A stretch of 64,000 bases of DNA, taken from positions 62,001 to 126,000 of the forward strand of contig NZ_JAJSDZ010000009.1 in the NCBI RefSeq assembly GCF_021272385.1. Direction: 5' to 3'. The notes under the pieces are model-generated. The model had not been told where the DNA came from. It was given only the letters and a program-made list of their open reading frames with translations, and ran no database searches. Numbering within the stretch: position 1 is the stretch's first letter; each line of letters starts with the position of its first letter. The position numbers and the translations under genes are program-made. The DNA comes from Vibrio salinus. GTDB taxonomy: Bacteria > Pseudomonadota > Gammaproteobacteria > Enterobacterales > Vibrionaceae. This document shows, in pieces, positions 25,823 to 36,688 of this stretch.

Positions 25823-26505
25823 TAATCCTCCAAAATCATCATGTAACCCCGGCCCCGCAATGTTTTAATCCGTTGTTTCCCATTTTGACGCTCCGGTAGT
25901 TTTTTTCTGAGGTTTGAGACATGCATATCAATTGCGCGATCAAATGCAGATAAATGTTTTCCCAGAACATCTAAACTCAGTACTTCTTTAGTGAGTGTTT
26001 TTCCCGGATGTTGAATAAAGTGGCTGAGCAGGGCAAATTCTGTGGTGGTCAGATCCAGCAATTCACCATCGCAATACGCTTCCTGTTTCCCCGGATACAG
26101 AGTTATATCCTGATAGCTGATTTGGTCGCTTTTCGATTGGCTGTTGTTTTGTGTTCTTCTTAGAATAGCTTTGATCCTGGCCAGAAGCTCCCGGTCACTG
26201 AAAGGCTTAGGAAGATAGTCATCTGCGCCCAGTTCCAGTCCGATGACCCGGTCAATTTCTTCACCTTTTGCCGTTAGCATCAAAACCGGAGTCTGCCAGT
26301 TTTCCCGTAACTTTTTGAGCATATCCATCCCGTTCAGTTTGGGCATCATGACATCCAGAAGAATAAGGTCGATACTGGCATCGATGCAGGTTAATGCTTC
26401 TTCACCATCGTTTGCTTCCGAAACGGTGAATCCTTCAAAGGTTAAAATTTCTTTTAGTAGCCCTGTTAATTCAGAGTCATCATCGACAATCAGTATGTGC
26501 GTCAT
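25822..26505 (-). CDS. cpxR: Envelope stress response regulator CpxR
   Basis: A 227-residue OmpR-type response regulator. The receiver domain has D8-D10, phosphoacceptor D51 (LILLDVMMPKLNGMD) and the K in YLPKPFSDRELLAR. The winged helix (about 130-225) contains LTTTEFALLSHFIQHPGK and IDMHVSNLRKKLPER and ends RGRGYMMILED. It matches E. coli CpxR (232). It is divergent from cpxP, with a CpxR box between them that probably serves both promoters. Confidence 0.95.
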   Translation of the reverse strand: MTHILIVDDDSELTGLLKEILTFEGFTVSEANDGEEALTCIDASIDLILLDVMMPKLNGMDMLKKLRENWQTPVLMLTAKGEEIDRVIGLELGADDYLPKPFSDRELLARIKAILRRTQNNSQSKSDQISYQDITLYPGKQEAYCDGELLDLTTTEFALLSHFIQHPGKTLTKEVLSLDVLGKHLSAFDRAIDMHVSNLRKKLPERQNGKQRIKTLRGRGYMMILED

Positions 26506-26576
26506 TTTGTGTCTCCGGGATGTTTTTTATTATTTTACGGGTAAATTGGCTGAATGCCTGTATACAGACCGTAGTC

Positions 26577-26591
26577 TTTACACTCTTTTAC
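26577..26591. promoter_or_regulatory. CpxR binding box between cpxR and cpxP
   Basis: TTTAC, five bases, TTTAC (GTAAA-N5-GTAAA on the minus strand) is an exact match to the CpxR consensus. It is centred about 57 bases upstream of the expected cpxP start and also upstream of cpxR, consistent with autoactivation. A further TTTACGGGTAAA arrangement lies at 26534-26545. Confidence 0.85.
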
Positions 26592-26607
26592 GCCCTCTAT
26601 ACGTTGC

Positions 26608-26634
26608 TTGACATGGGAACCGCTATTCTATAAT
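26608..26634 (+). promoter_or_regulatory. Likely cpxP promoter
   Basis: TTGACA at 26608-26613 and TATAAT at 26629-26634 are 15 bases apart, shorter than ideal, which fits a promoter that needs an activator. The CpxR box lies 17 bases upstream of the -35 element. Confidence 0.6.
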
Positions 26635-26682
26635 CACACGCTAAGAAACACGAAACGAATGATTCATTCTGGAGGTACACCT

Positions 26683-27231
26683 ATGAAAGCTCTGAAAAAA
26701 TACATTATTGCAGCGGCCGCTCTTCCTGTCATCTTAGGTTCTGCAAGTGCGTTTGCTTATAATGGTCCGAAAGATGGCAGAAAACCAATGATGAATGACT
26801 GTCAGCCTGGTAGTAGCGAACGTTTGATTATGAGACAACTCAATCTGTCGCCCGAACAACGCGATGAAATCCGTTCGATTCACCGGCAGGAACGCGACCA
26901 GATGAGAAAGGAAATGAGAAGTCTGCGGGCAGAAGAAGACAAATTGTTACTGAGTAAAGACTTTAGTGAAAGTCAGGCAATGGCTCTGGCGAAAAAAATG
27001 TCAGAAGAGCGAATTCAGCACCGGGCTCACATGTTAGAAACCAAGCATAAAGTTCTGAATGTTCTGACACCGGAGCAGAGAGCAAAATGGTCTGAACTTC
27101 GTCAGCAGGGAGTTAATGCTGCTGAGCAGTGCTTTCCGGGTAAACAGGGTCCGCGCGGTCGTCGGGCTGATATGGGTCCTCAGGGGCCAAGAGGACCAAT
27201 GGATGCACCTCAGCCACCAGTAAACGAATAA
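26683..27231 (+). CDS. cpxP: Periplasmic stress adaptor CpxP with a collagen-like tail
   Basis: A 182-residue LTxxQ-family protein. ATG 26683 follows GGAGG; earlier in-frame starts lie over the promoter. A signal peptide spans residues 1 to about 24 (cleavage after ASAFA). The mature protein is helical, with the two family repeats LNLSPEQRDEI and LNVLTPEQRAKW. CpxP binds CpxA and dampens signalling, and delivers misfolded proteins to DegP. Unusual is the C terminus, about 30 residues of Gly-X-Y triplets (GKQ GPR GRR, then GPQ GPR GPM) ending PQPPVNE, absent from E. coli CpxP (166). One cysteine lies near the mature N terminus and one just before the tail. Confidence 0.88.
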   Translation: MKALKKYIIAAAALPVILGSASAFAYNGPKDGRKPMMNDCQPGSSERLIMRQLNLSPEQRDEIRSIHRQERDQMRKEMRSLRAEEDKLLLSKDFSESQAMALAKKMSEERIQHRAHMLETKHKVLNVLTPEQRAKWSELRQQGVNAAEQCFPGKQGPRGRRADMGPQGPRGPMDAPQPPVNE

Positions 27232-27249
27232 TCATGGATTGTTAATTTA

Positions 27250-27297
27250 TAAAGAGAATAAAGGTAGCGGTCTGTTGCTTTTATTCTCTTTAATTTT
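27250..27297 (+). terminator. Terminator after cpxP
   Basis: Perfect 13-base arms TAAAGAGAATAAA and TTTATTCTCTTTA (27250-27262 and 27280-27292) enclose 17 bases and are followed by a T-rich run. In E. coli the cpxP 3' end is processed to the small RNA CpxQ; whether that happens here cannot be judged. Confidence 0.65.
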
Positions 27298-27388
27298 TGA
27301 AGATTGGGCTACTTTCTGTTTTGGATTCATGCACAAACCGATAAACTGATTTTATAATAAAAGTCGAATTTATGTTTTGTGGGGTTAC

Positions 27389-28297
27389 ATGGAAAAAGAA
27401 TATGCCCGTTTAGTATCTATTGCCGCCTGGTCCGCGACACTGGTCGCGACGTCGCTGTTAATCGTAAAACTGATTGCCTGGTGGGTGACCGGTTCTGTCA
27501 GTCTGCTTGCCTCTCTTATCGATTCATTTATTGATATTGCCGCATCGGTGATTAATTTAATTGTTGTGCGTTACTCGTTACAGCCGGCAGACCGTGAACA
27601 TGCTTTTGGTCATGGTAAGGCTGAATCTCTTGCGGCACTGGCTCAGGCGATGTTTATTACCGGCTCTGCCTGTTTTTTGATCCTGAATGGTATTGATCGT
27701 TTTTTCCGGCCTCATGGTTTACAGTCTCCGGAATATGGTGTTTATGTCAGCGCGTTTTCTTTTGCGTTAACGGCTGTGCTGGTGATGTTCCAGAAATATG
27801 TGGTCAGAAAAACTCAGAGTCAGGCTATTGCCGCAGATTCATTACATTATCAGACCGATTTATATATGAATGTGGCTATTATGATTGCGCTTGTGCTTAG
27901 CTGGTATGGCTTTCATCAGGCTGATGCTATTTTTGCTGTTGGAATTGGCATATATATATCCGTCAGTGCGGCAAGGATGGTTTACCACGCATCTCAGACA
28001 TTGTTAGACCGAAAACTTCCCGATTTCGAGATCGCACAGATCCGTCAGATATGTATGGATGTGGAAGGCGTGTTGGGCCTTCATGGTGTCCGAACCCGTA
28101 TGTCCGGACCGGTGCGTTTTATTCAGTTGCATCTTGAGCTGGACGATGAAATCAAACTGATTGAAGCTCATCGAATTTCCGATATTGTGGAAGAAAACCT
28201 GAAAGAGACTTTTCCGAGTGCGGATATCCTGGTTCACCATGACCCTTATTCAGTTATTTTTGATCAAGAAATAGATCAAAAAAATCGGGGATGGTAA
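27389..28297 (+). CDS. fieF: Cation diffusion facilitator FieF
   Basis: A 302-residue CDF transporter that exports ferrous iron and zinc in exchange for protons. Six membrane helices occupy about residues 1-205. The metal-site residues are visible in LIDSFIDIAASV (DxxxD) and SLHYQTDLYMN (HxxxD). The C-terminal cytoplasmic domain (about 210-300) has the HGVRTRMSGP and LVHHDPYSV region that binds metals and dimerises. It matches E. coli FieF (300). ATG 27389 gives the family start MEKEYARLVS. It follows cpxP and precedes pfkA, as in E. coli. Confidence 0.93.
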   Translation: MEKEYARLVSIAAWSATLVATSLLIVKLIAWWVTGSVSLLASLIDSFIDIAASVINLIVVRYSLQPADREHAFGHGKAESLAALAQAMFITGSACFLILNGIDRFFRPHGLQSPEYGVYVSAFSFALTAVLVMFQKYVVRKTQSQAIAADSLHYQTDLYMNVAIMIALVLSWYGFHQADAIFAVGIGIYISVSAARMVYHASQTLLDRKLPDFEIAQIRQICMDVEGVLGLHGVRTRMSGPVRFIQLHLELDDEIKLIEAHRISDIVEENLKETFPSADILVHHDPYSVIFDQEIDQKNRGW

Positions 28298-28529
28298 GGC
28301 AATATTAATCAAAAATTAATCAATTTTTGTAATAATAGTACGCGAAAATGATATGTATCAACGAAGAACTGACTCTTTGTTGTAATACTCTTTCACCATT
28401 CAAAAAACTTAATCAACGATGCGAAATAAGAGTAGTATTCCTTCTGAATACAGGTAACATATTGCGCAGTTTGAAACCGAATCTCCATTTATTGACAGGT
28501 TCGTAAATGGCAACAACTATTAATAATAA

Positions 28530-29516
<987 letters not shown>

Positions 29517-29543
29517 AAACATTTAATTGTTGTTTCAGGTGAT

Positions 29544-29570
29544 AAAAAGGTCGCGTTGGCGACCTTTTTT
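29544..29570. terminator. Bidirectional terminator between pfkA and glpX
   Basis: AAAAAGGTCGC, a 4-base loop and GCGACCTTTTTT give a strong stem with T tracts on both strands. A second inverted repeat (12-base arms 29576-29587 and 29599-29610) overlaps the glpX stop codon. Confidence 0.88.
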
Positions 29571-29601
29571 GATTCATCATTTGATTTCCGAAAACAGAAA
29601 A

Positions 29602-30609
29602 TCAAATGATAACCGTCCGTTCCTCTGGATCTTTACGATCAAGGTAATGGATGGATTTTATCCGGCGAATGGTCCGGCAGCGGCCGCGGATAAGCAGGGT
29701 TTCTGTGGTTGCAATGTTACCCTGGCGGGTAATGCCTTCCAGCAGATCCCCTTTCGTTATGCCTGTCGCGGCAAAAATGACATTATCGCTTTTTACCATG
29801 TCTTCCATTGCCAGTATCTTATTGGCTTCAACGCCCATTTCTTTACAGCGTCTCAATTCGTCTTCGCCTAACTTCCGGTTTTCTTCGGTATCACCTTTCA
29901 CATCATGACGGGCAAGCAGGCGGCCATGCATATCACCATCGAGAGCGCGAATGACAGCAGCAGAGACAACGCCTTCCGGAGCGCCGCCGATGCAATACAT
30001 CATGTCGACTTCACTATCTGGCATACAAGTCAGTATTGAGGCCGCCACATCACCGTCCGGCACGGCAAAGACGCGGACACCAATGCTTTGCATTTCCTGG
30101 ATGACCTTATCATGGCGAGGTTTGGCCAGAGTTATGACGGTTAGTTCATGGAGTGCTTTGCCCAGTGCGTTAGCAACATTCTCTAAATTTTCTTTCAAAG
30201 GTTTGCTCAGATTGATGCAGCCTTTTGCGCCCGGACCGACAACCAGCTTTTCCATATACATATCCGGGGCTTTCAGAAAACCGCCTTTGTCAGCGGCAGC
30301 TAAAACAGCAAGAGCATTTGACTGTCCCATTGCTGTCATACGGGTGCCTTCTATCGGGTCGACGGCGATATCAACTGCATCGCCACCCAGCCCGACTTTC
30401 TCACCGATATACAGCATTGGAGCATCATCGATTTCTCCCTCGCCAATGACAATTTCACCGTCAATTTCTGTTTTATTGAGCAAACTGCGCATTACTTCTA
30501 CTGCTGCGCCGTCTGCGGCATTTTTATCTCCACGACCCAGCCATTTATAACCAGCCAGTGCCGCACCTTCAGTGACGCGTGAAAATGCCATCGCCAATTC
30601 GCGTTTCAT
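29602..30609 (-). CDS. glpX: Class II fructose-1,6-bisphosphatase GlpX
   Basis: A 335-residue metal-dependent phosphatase for gluconeogenesis (E. coli GlpX 336). Signatures include the start MKRELAMAFSRVTEGAALA, the catalytic acidic motif VIGEGEIDDAPML (about residues 55-67), AVDPIEGTRMTA (about 82-93), IGGAPEGVVSAA and FAATGITKGDLL. Unlike E. coli, where glpX sits in glpFKX, this copy is alone and convergent with pfkA. Confidence 0.95.
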   Translation of the reverse strand: MKRELAMAFSRVTEGAALAGYKWLGRGDKNAADGAAVEVMRSLLNKTEIDGEIVIGEGEIDDAPMLYIGEKVGLGGDAVDIAVDPIEGTRMTAMGQSNALAVLAAADKGGFLKAPDMYMEKLVVGPGAKGCINLSKPLKENLENVANALGKALHELTVITLAKPRHDKVIQEMQSIGVRVFAVPDGDVAASILTCMPDSEVDMMYCIGGAPEGVVSAAVIRALDGDMHGRLLARHDVKGDTEENRKLGEDELRRCKEMGVEANKILAMEDMVKSDNVIFAATGITKGDLLEGITRQGNIATTETLLIRGRCRTIRRIKSIHYLDRKDPEERTVII

Positions 30610-30667
30610 GCTAACTCCAAGTAAAGAGAGGATCGAAAAATTGTGCGTTGAATTCTAGCATAACCAG

Positions 30668-30683
30668 AAGCAAACGTTTGGCC
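30668..30683. promoter_or_regulatory. LacI-family-like operator upstream of glpX
   Basis: AAGCAAACGTTTGGCC contains the perfect palindrome CAAACGTTTG and resembles operators of PurR and other LacI-family repressors. It lies about 60 bases upstream of glpX on its coding strand. Which regulator would bind is unknown. Confidence 0.35.
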
Positions 30684-30906
30684 TTTTGGGGCACGTGATT
30701 TGTATTTGATCAAAATGATGTCATTTAGATCCGTGGGTTGGCCGAAAACGCTATCGAAAGTAAAGAGCGTGTCAATTTGCGCTTTTTTTTTAAGCGAATA
30801 GCGCGAATATTCAATATAGAGCGTGTGTATCCGGAACGGCGTGAGTAGAATAGGGCGTATTGAGTGTGATGGTAACTCACGAGACTATATTTTTGAGGAG
30901 AGACGA

Positions 30907-31149
30907 ATGTCTTTTGAAGTATTAGAACAATTAGAAGCGAAAATCCAGACTGCGGTTGACACAATTACCTTACTTCAGATGGAAGTCGAAGAATTGAAAG
31001 AACAGAAACAGGCGCTGGAAAGTGAAGCAAACGAACTGCGTTCCGGCCGTGAAGCGCTGGAGCAAAAAATGCAGAATATGCAGCAGGAACAGACCGCCTG
31101 GCAAGAGCGCATTCGTGGCCTGTTAGGAAAAATGGACAACGTAGAATAG
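30907..31149 (+). CDS. zapB: Cell division factor ZapB
   Basis: An 80-residue all-coiled-coil protein (E. coli ZapB 81) that joins the FtsZ ring through ZapA and links it to the chromosome terminus region via MatP. Heptad repeats run along its whole length, with family segments [31 protein letters not shown] and [14 protein letters not shown] chose ATG 30907 after GAGGAG; the upstream extension lacks family similarity. A terminator follows immediately. Confidence 0.93.
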   Translation: MSFEVLEQLEAKIQTAVDTITLLQMEVEELKEQKQALESEANELRSGREALEQKMQNMQQEQTAWQERIRGLLGKMDNVE

Positions 31150-31152
31150 AAG

Positions 31153-31180
31153 AATGCCGACGGTTAAGTCGGCATTTTTG
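31153..31180 (+). terminator. Rho-independent terminator after zapB
   Basis: AATGCCGAC / GTCGGCATT with a 6-base loop, followed by T residues. Confidence 0.85.
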
Positions 31181-31209
31181 ATTTTATCCGTCCCGGAGTC
31201 AGACGTTTC

Positions 31210-32165
<956 letters not shown>

Positions 32166-32245
32166 AAAGAATGTATTGAAACACTTTCATTGTCAACAAT
32201 ATAAACATGAATAATACTCATGATGTCTTGAGTTTTTTTCACATA

Positions 32246-32270
32246 CAAAAGAAAGAGCCAGAGGCTCCTT
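32246..32270 (-). terminator. Terminator after metL
   Basis: On the minus strand AAGGAGCC, TCT and GGCTCTTT form a short-loop hairpin followed by CTTTTG. Confidence 0.6.
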
Positions 32271-32284
32271 CTATTATTGTCTAC

Positions 32285-34699
32285 TTAAAGAAGAGATGAC
32301 AGTAAATTGATATCCGATTGTATCGCTCCGGCCGTTACCTCCCGGCCTGCGCCGGGTCCGCGTATGACCAGTGGATTGTCTTTATACCATTTACTTTCAA
32401 TTGCAAAAATGTTGTCACAGGGAAGAAGGTTTGCCAGAGCATGTTCCTGTGGCAGCGCTTCGACACCAACTCTTGCTTTCCCTGATTTATCCAGACGAGC
32501 AACATAGCGTAATACTTTACCATCTCTTTGCGCCTCATGAAGGCGTTCAGAAAGCAGTTCATCCAATTGTTGGCAGTTATCCAGAAAATCATCAAGAGAA
32601 AGCGGAATAAGCGCATCGGGAACCAATGATTCGACAGATACACTGTCTGGTTCTATTTCCTGCCCGGCTTCACGAGCCAGAATGATTAATTTTCTCATGA
32701 CATCTGAACCGTCCAGATCGCTTCGTGGATCCGGTTCTGTGAGTCCTTGTTGCCAGGCCAGTTCAACTAGCTGGCTGAATGGAATGGAACCATCATATTG
32801 TTGGAATAACCAGGAGAGAGTTCCGGAAAAAATTCCTGACAACGCAATGACTTCATCGCCACTTTCACGAAGATCTTTTACGGTATGGTTGATTGGCAGA
32901 CCAGCGCCAACCGTAGCATTATAAAGCCAGTGGCGGTTGATTTTTTCAAATGATTCTTTTACCTGATAGTAATAATCGCCCGGAGAGGAACCGGCTATTT
33001 TATTGGCCGAAATCAGATGCAATCCCTGTTGGGCTATATCCAGATACTGATTGGACAAATCCTGACTGGCTGTGACATCCAGAACAATGACGTCGTCAAA
33101 TTTCTCGGTATTACCCAGTTTTAACAGCCATTCGTCGCCATTGTTAGCAATGGCTTTATCTTTAAAATGGATATCTGCCGTTGTGGCATCAATGCCATTT
33201 TCATCGTACCAGTACGATTGACTGTCAATGATAGCGATGAGTTCAAAGTTCATGCCCCGACGCTTTTCCAGCTCCGCTTTTTGTTCACCAAAAAGTGACA
33301 GCCAGCTTGACCCAATGTTTCCTTTACCACATAAAGCCAGTCCGACTCTTCTTTGCGCCTGAAACAGTTGGCGGTGGATGCCTTTTACTAACGCACAGAG
33401 TGGTGCGGAATGGCGTAGAACAGAAACCAGGCTCAAGCCGGTTTGTGATTCAGTGATAAATTCAACAGGAGCCGACTTTAGTTGCTGATAAAAGCCAAAG
33501 CAGTGTTGAGCATTATTGGTGACACCTGCACCGACGGCCGCAATGAGGGAATAGCCCTCTTTCAACTGAATATCTGAGTCAATATTCAGTGCCTTGAGGT
33601 ATTCAAAAGCACCGTTGGCGATTTCACTGGTATAAGCGAGCCGGACTCTTTGCTGATCGGCATGAGCATCTGTAGCTAATGGGGTTAACTGAGCCTTTTG
33701 TAACTGCTCGGTAACAGAGGCCAGAAGACGATTGAAGTCATGACCTTTTTCAAACGTCAATTCAAGTAGTATGACATTGTTCAGTGAAGTAATTATTTTT
33801 GCTCCCCGGCCGGATGCCAGAACCCGTTCGATGTGCGTGGAACCTGATTCAGGCTGGTAGCTACAACGCAGATGCAGGTCGATGGCACTTTGTGCGACAG
33901 GCTGTAAAGTTCTGCTGTGCAGAACCGGGGCGGCTAAGCGGGCAAGCTCACTGGCTTCATCCAGTCTCAGTAAAGGCAGAAGACAGGCATCATCAACGAT
34001 TCTGGGGTCGGCACTATACACACCGGCAACGTCACTCCAGATAGTAACGCGTTCAACTTCTGATAGTGCTCCGATAATGGTTGCCGAATAATCCGAACCA
34101 TTGCGGCCGAGAAGTACGGTTTTTCCCTCATCATTCTGTGCAATAAAACCGGTAAATACGATTCTCTGGTGGGCATGCTGAGCAAGGATTTCTTTGATCA
34201 GTGGGTACGATTTCGCTTTTTCTATTTCTGGCTGAGTTCCGGCTGGAGCCCTTAAAAAAGTTCTGGAATCTTTTGCGACGGCGACCAAACCATGTTGATT
34301 TAGTAAAGAGGCCAGAAGGCGGGATGACCATACCTCTCCATGAGCCAGTATACCCGCGTATTCAAATGAGGAGAGCGGAGCACTGAATTCAGACAGTAAG
34401 TTCAGCTCGTCATCTAACTGAGCAAGCAGTACTTGTGCTGATTCACCATCGATTAGATTCTGGATCAGTGAGGACTGAAATTCTTTTATGGTATTCAGTG
34501 TTGTCTGAGCAGCTTCTTTATCCAGTGCCAGCTCTTCAGTAAACTGAATCAGGTTATTCGTGGTTTTTCCTGCAGCAGAAACCACGATTAGGTCGTTGGT
34601 ATGAGAATATTGTTTAAGAATGTCAACGACTCTCAGATAACATTCCGGGTTTGCTAAGCTACTACCGCCAAATTTATGTAGGTGACGAGCTTCCGTCAT
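32285..34699 (-). CDS. metL: Bifunctional aspartokinase II/homoserine dehydrogenase II MetL
   Basis: An 804-residue fusion that carries out the first and third steps from aspartate to homoserine. The aspartokinase domain (1 to about 290) has HKFGGSSLANPECY at its start, VLLGRNGSDYSATI and the aspartate-binding region. A central regulatory part (about 300-450) follows. The homoserine dehydrogenase domain (about 455-804) has the nucleotide-binding GLALCGKGNIGSSWL, the NATVGAGLPI motif, and LSGIFSGTLSWLF with EPDPRSDLDGSDVMRKL. Length and order match E. coli MetL (810). It overlaps the end of metB by one base, so it is coupled to it and shares the MetJ-controlled promoter. Confidence 0.94.
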   Translation of the reverse strand: MTEARHLHKFGGSSLANPECYLRVVDILKQYSHTNDLIVVSAAGKTTNNLIQFTEELALDKEAAQTTLNTIKEFQSSLIQNLIDGESAQVLLAQLDDELNLLSEFSAPLSSFEYAGILAHGEVWSSRLLASLLNQHGLVAVAKDSRTFLRAPAGTQPEIEKAKSYPLIKEILAQHAHQRIVFTGFIAQNDEGKTVLLGRNGSDYSATIIGALSEVERVTIWSDVAGVYSADPRIVDDACLLPLLRLDEASELARLAAPVLHSRTLQPVAQSAIDLHLRCSYQPESGSTHIERVLASGRGAKIITSLNNVILLELTFEKGHDFNRLLASVTEQLQKAQLTPLATDAHADQQRVRLAYTSEIANGAFEYLKALNIDSDIQLKEGYSLIAAVGAGVTNNAQHCFGFYQQLKSAPVEFITESQTGLSLVSVLRHSAPLCALVKGIHRQLFQAQRRVGLALCGKGNIGSSWLSLFGEQKAELEKRRGMNFELIAIIDSQSYWYDENGIDATTADIHFKDKAIANNGDEWLLKLGNTEKFDDVIVLDVTASQDLSNQYLDIAQQGLHLISANKIAGSSPGDYYYQVKESFEKINRHWLYNATVGAGLPINHTVKDLRESGDEVIALSGIFSGTLSWLFQQYDGSIPFSQLVELAWQQGLTEPDPRSDLDGSDVMRKLIILAREAGQEIEPDSVSVESLVPDALIPLSLDDFLDNCQQLDELLSERLHEAQRDGKVLRYVARLDKSGKARVGVEALPQEHALANLLPCDNIFAIESKWYKDNPLVIRGPGAGREVTAGAIQSDINLLSSLL

Positions 34700-35865
34700 T
34701 ATTGAATCTCCTTCGATGACTCAAATGCTTGTTCTAAATCGGCAATAAGGTCGGTCGCATCTTCTAAGCCAACAGACAGGCGTAGTAACTGGTGGGATAC
34801 GCCTGCGGCTTTTAGTGCTTCTTCGCCCATTGCCCGGTGGGTCATGGTCGCCGGATGACAAATAAGACTTTCTACACCACCAAGAGATTCAGCTAATGAG
34901 AATAAAGACAGAGCGTTGACGAAACGTTTTAACTGTTCGTAGCTTCCGGCAAATTCAAAACTGAGCATACAACCAAAACCTGACTGCTGTTTCTGCGCGA
35001 TGTCGTGTCCCGGATGATTTGGCAGACTTGGGTGGTAGATCGTTTTCACCAACTCATGACTGGATAAAAAGTGAATGATTCTTTGACTGTTTTCTTCGTG
35101 GGCACGCATACGTGCACCGAGTGTTCTTAACCCTCTTAGCGTCAGATAGCTGTCGAAAGGGGTGCCGGTTGATCCTATGCAGTTCCCCCACCAGGCCAGC
35201 TCTTCCGCATGTTCAGCCGTTTTGGCGATAACTACACCACCAAGAACATCGGAATGTCCGTTGAGATATTTTGTGGTTGAGTGAATGACGAAATCTGCAC
35301 CAAGAGTGATGGGGTTCTGAAAAATAGGGGAAAGAAATGTATTATCGACAGCGACAAGTGCACCGGTTTTTTTTGCCTGCAGGCATATTTTTTCTATGTC
35401 CACCACACGGACTAATGGGTTTGAAGGTGTTTCCAGCAAAATAAGTTTGGGTTTTTCCCTGAGTGCTTCCTGCATTGCACTGTCATCACACTGGTCGATA
35501 AACAAAACGTTAAAATCGCCTTTCTGGCTTCTTGAATTAAACAAACGGAAAGTTCCGCCGTAGCAATCACAGGGAGCGATGATCGTATCGCCCGGTTTCA
35601 GGAACGTTGAAGCCAGAAGGTTTAGTGCTGCCGTTCCACAATTGGTGATCACTGCGCCTGCTCCGTTTTCCAGCTGTGATAATGCAGACTCTAATAGGCC
35701 TCGATTGGGGTTGCCGGAGCGGGTATAGTCGTATTCAGGAACTTCCCCAAAATTGGGAAAACTGTAGTTAGTCGACAGATAAATTGGCGGAACAACAGCA
35801 TGATGTTGAGTGTCTGATTCGATACCAGTGCGAACGGCAATCGTGGCTGGTTTGTGAGTTGGCAT
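34699..35865 (-). CDS. metB: Cystathionine gamma-synthase MetB
   Basis: A 388-residue PLP enzyme joining cysteine with an activated homoserine (O-succinylhomoserine in enteric bacteria) to give cystathionine. It shows VVPPIYLSTNYSF, YDYTRSGNPNRGLLE, the substrate tyrosine segment PCDCYGGTFR, VDNTFLSP, the PLP-lysine motif IHSTTKYLNGHSDV and the C-terminal SLAESLGGVESL. Length and sequence match E. coli MetB (386). It starts the metBL operon, divergent from metJ, with four MetJ boxes between. Confidence 0.95.
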   Translation of the reverse strand: MPTHKPATIAVRTGIESDTQHHAVVPPIYLSTNYSFPNFGEVPEYDYTRSGNPNRGLLESALSQLENGAGAVITNCGTAALNLLASTFLKPGDTIIAPCDCYGGTFRLFNSRSQKGDFNVLFIDQCDDSAMQEALREKPKLILLETPSNPLVRVVDIEKICLQAKKTGALVAVDNTFLSPIFQNPITLGADFVIHSTTKYLNGHSDVLGGVVIAKTAEHAEELAWWGNCIGSTGTPFDSYLTLRGLRTLGARMRAHEENSQRIIHFLSSHELVKTIYHPSLPNHPGHDIAQKQQSGFGCMLSFEFAGSYEQLKRFVNALSLFSLAESLGGVESLICHPATMTHRAMGEEALKAAGVSHQLLRLSVGLEDATDLIADLEQAFESSKEIQ

Positions 35866-35928
35866 ATCGGCTTTCCTTCCTGATTTAGCGGCAATATTAA
35901 CGCAATGGGCAACGTAACTGAGTTATTA

Positions 35929-35980
35929 TAATTAACAGACGCATTTTAAACTTGTAATTAACAGATACACTTTAAACTTG
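35929..35980. repeat. 26-base tandem duplication in the metB-metJ control region
   Basis: The 26-base units at 35929-35954 and 35955-35980 are directly adjacent and agree at 23 positions. Both begin TAATTAACAGA and end TTTAAACTTG. They lie next to the MetJ boxes on the metB side and contain A/T-rich promoter-like sequence, so they may duplicate a metB promoter element. Confidence 0.8.
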
Positions 35981-35988
35981 TCTGCTTG

Positions 35989-36020
35989 AGACGTCAATAC
36001 TTCCAGACGTCTATATGTCT
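35989..36020. promoter_or_regulatory. MetJ operator between metB and metJ (four tandem met boxes)
   Basis: Four contiguous 8-base units, AGACGTCA, ATACTTCC, AGACGTCT and ATATGTCT, match the AGACGTCT consensus to different degrees. The site should repress both divergent transcripts when S-adenosylmethionine is plentiful. Confidence 0.9.
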
Positions 36021-36094
36021 TTGCTTATGGCGGTAAATAACGCTAAAATTATCCCCAGTTTTTGAATCAGTATTTTTGCGAGTGAGAGGTTGAA

Positions 36095-36418
36095 ATGGCG
36101 GATTGGAATGGCGAGTACATCAGTCCTTATGCTGAACATGGAAAAAAGAGTGAACAGGTAAAAAAAATAACCGTATCGATTCCTCTTAAGGTATTGAAAG
36201 TATTAACTGATGAACGTACCAGACGCCAGATTAATAATTTACGGCATGCGACCAACAGTGAATTATTGTGCGAAGCTTTTTTACATGCTTACACCGGTCA
36301 GCCTTTACCGACGGATGAAGATTTGCGAAAAGATCGTCCTGATGATATTCCGGCAGAAGTGAAAAAAATCATGACGGAAATGGGAATTGAATTCGAATCT
36401 TTTGATGAAGAATGCTGA
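36095..36418 (+). CDS. metJ: Methionine repressor MetJ
   Basis: A 107-residue ribbon-helix-helix repressor (E. coli MetJ 105) that uses S-adenosylmethionine as corepressor. The DNA-binding beta strand is in [15 protein letters not shown] (about residues 23-37), followed by [34 protein letters not shown], which carries the corepressor-binding helices. It ends [11 protein letters not shown] 36095 follows GAGAGG. A strong terminator follows, and the gene is divergent from metBL. Confidence 0.96.
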   Translation: MADWNGEYISPYAEHGKKSEQVKKITVSIPLKVLKVLTDERTRRQINNLRHATNSELLCEAFLHAYTGQPLPTDEDLRKDRPDDIPAEVKKIMTEMGIEFESFDEEC

Positions 36419-36450
36419 TTAATTGATACTGTATTATATATAAAAAGCAG

Positions 36451-36477
36451 AGCCGCCCTCATGGGGCGGCTTTTTTT
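36451..36477 (+). terminator. Rho-independent terminator after metJ
   Basis: AGCCGCCC / GGGGCGGCT around a short loop, followed by seven T residues. Confidence 0.9.
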
Positions 36478-36688
36478 CGTCTGTTTTTATCTGGAGAACA
36501 TATCGGCCCTCCTTATTTTTAAAAAAAACTAAAATTATAAAAAAATTTTAATAATTCAAATAAATTTTACTTGAACAACAATTCGTGCAAGAGGATGATG
36601 AAAAGTGAGACATAGAGCACACATATAAGCTCTAAATACTCAACATAAATAAAATAAATTAGTCAGCTTTTAAAAATTTGGAGGTTAT

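Noticed and set aside
29951..30550. 199-residue plus-strand frame opposite glpX
   Set aside because: It lies entirely antisense to the well-conserved glpX gene, with low-complexity Ser/Thr/Pro-rich translation and no ribosome site.
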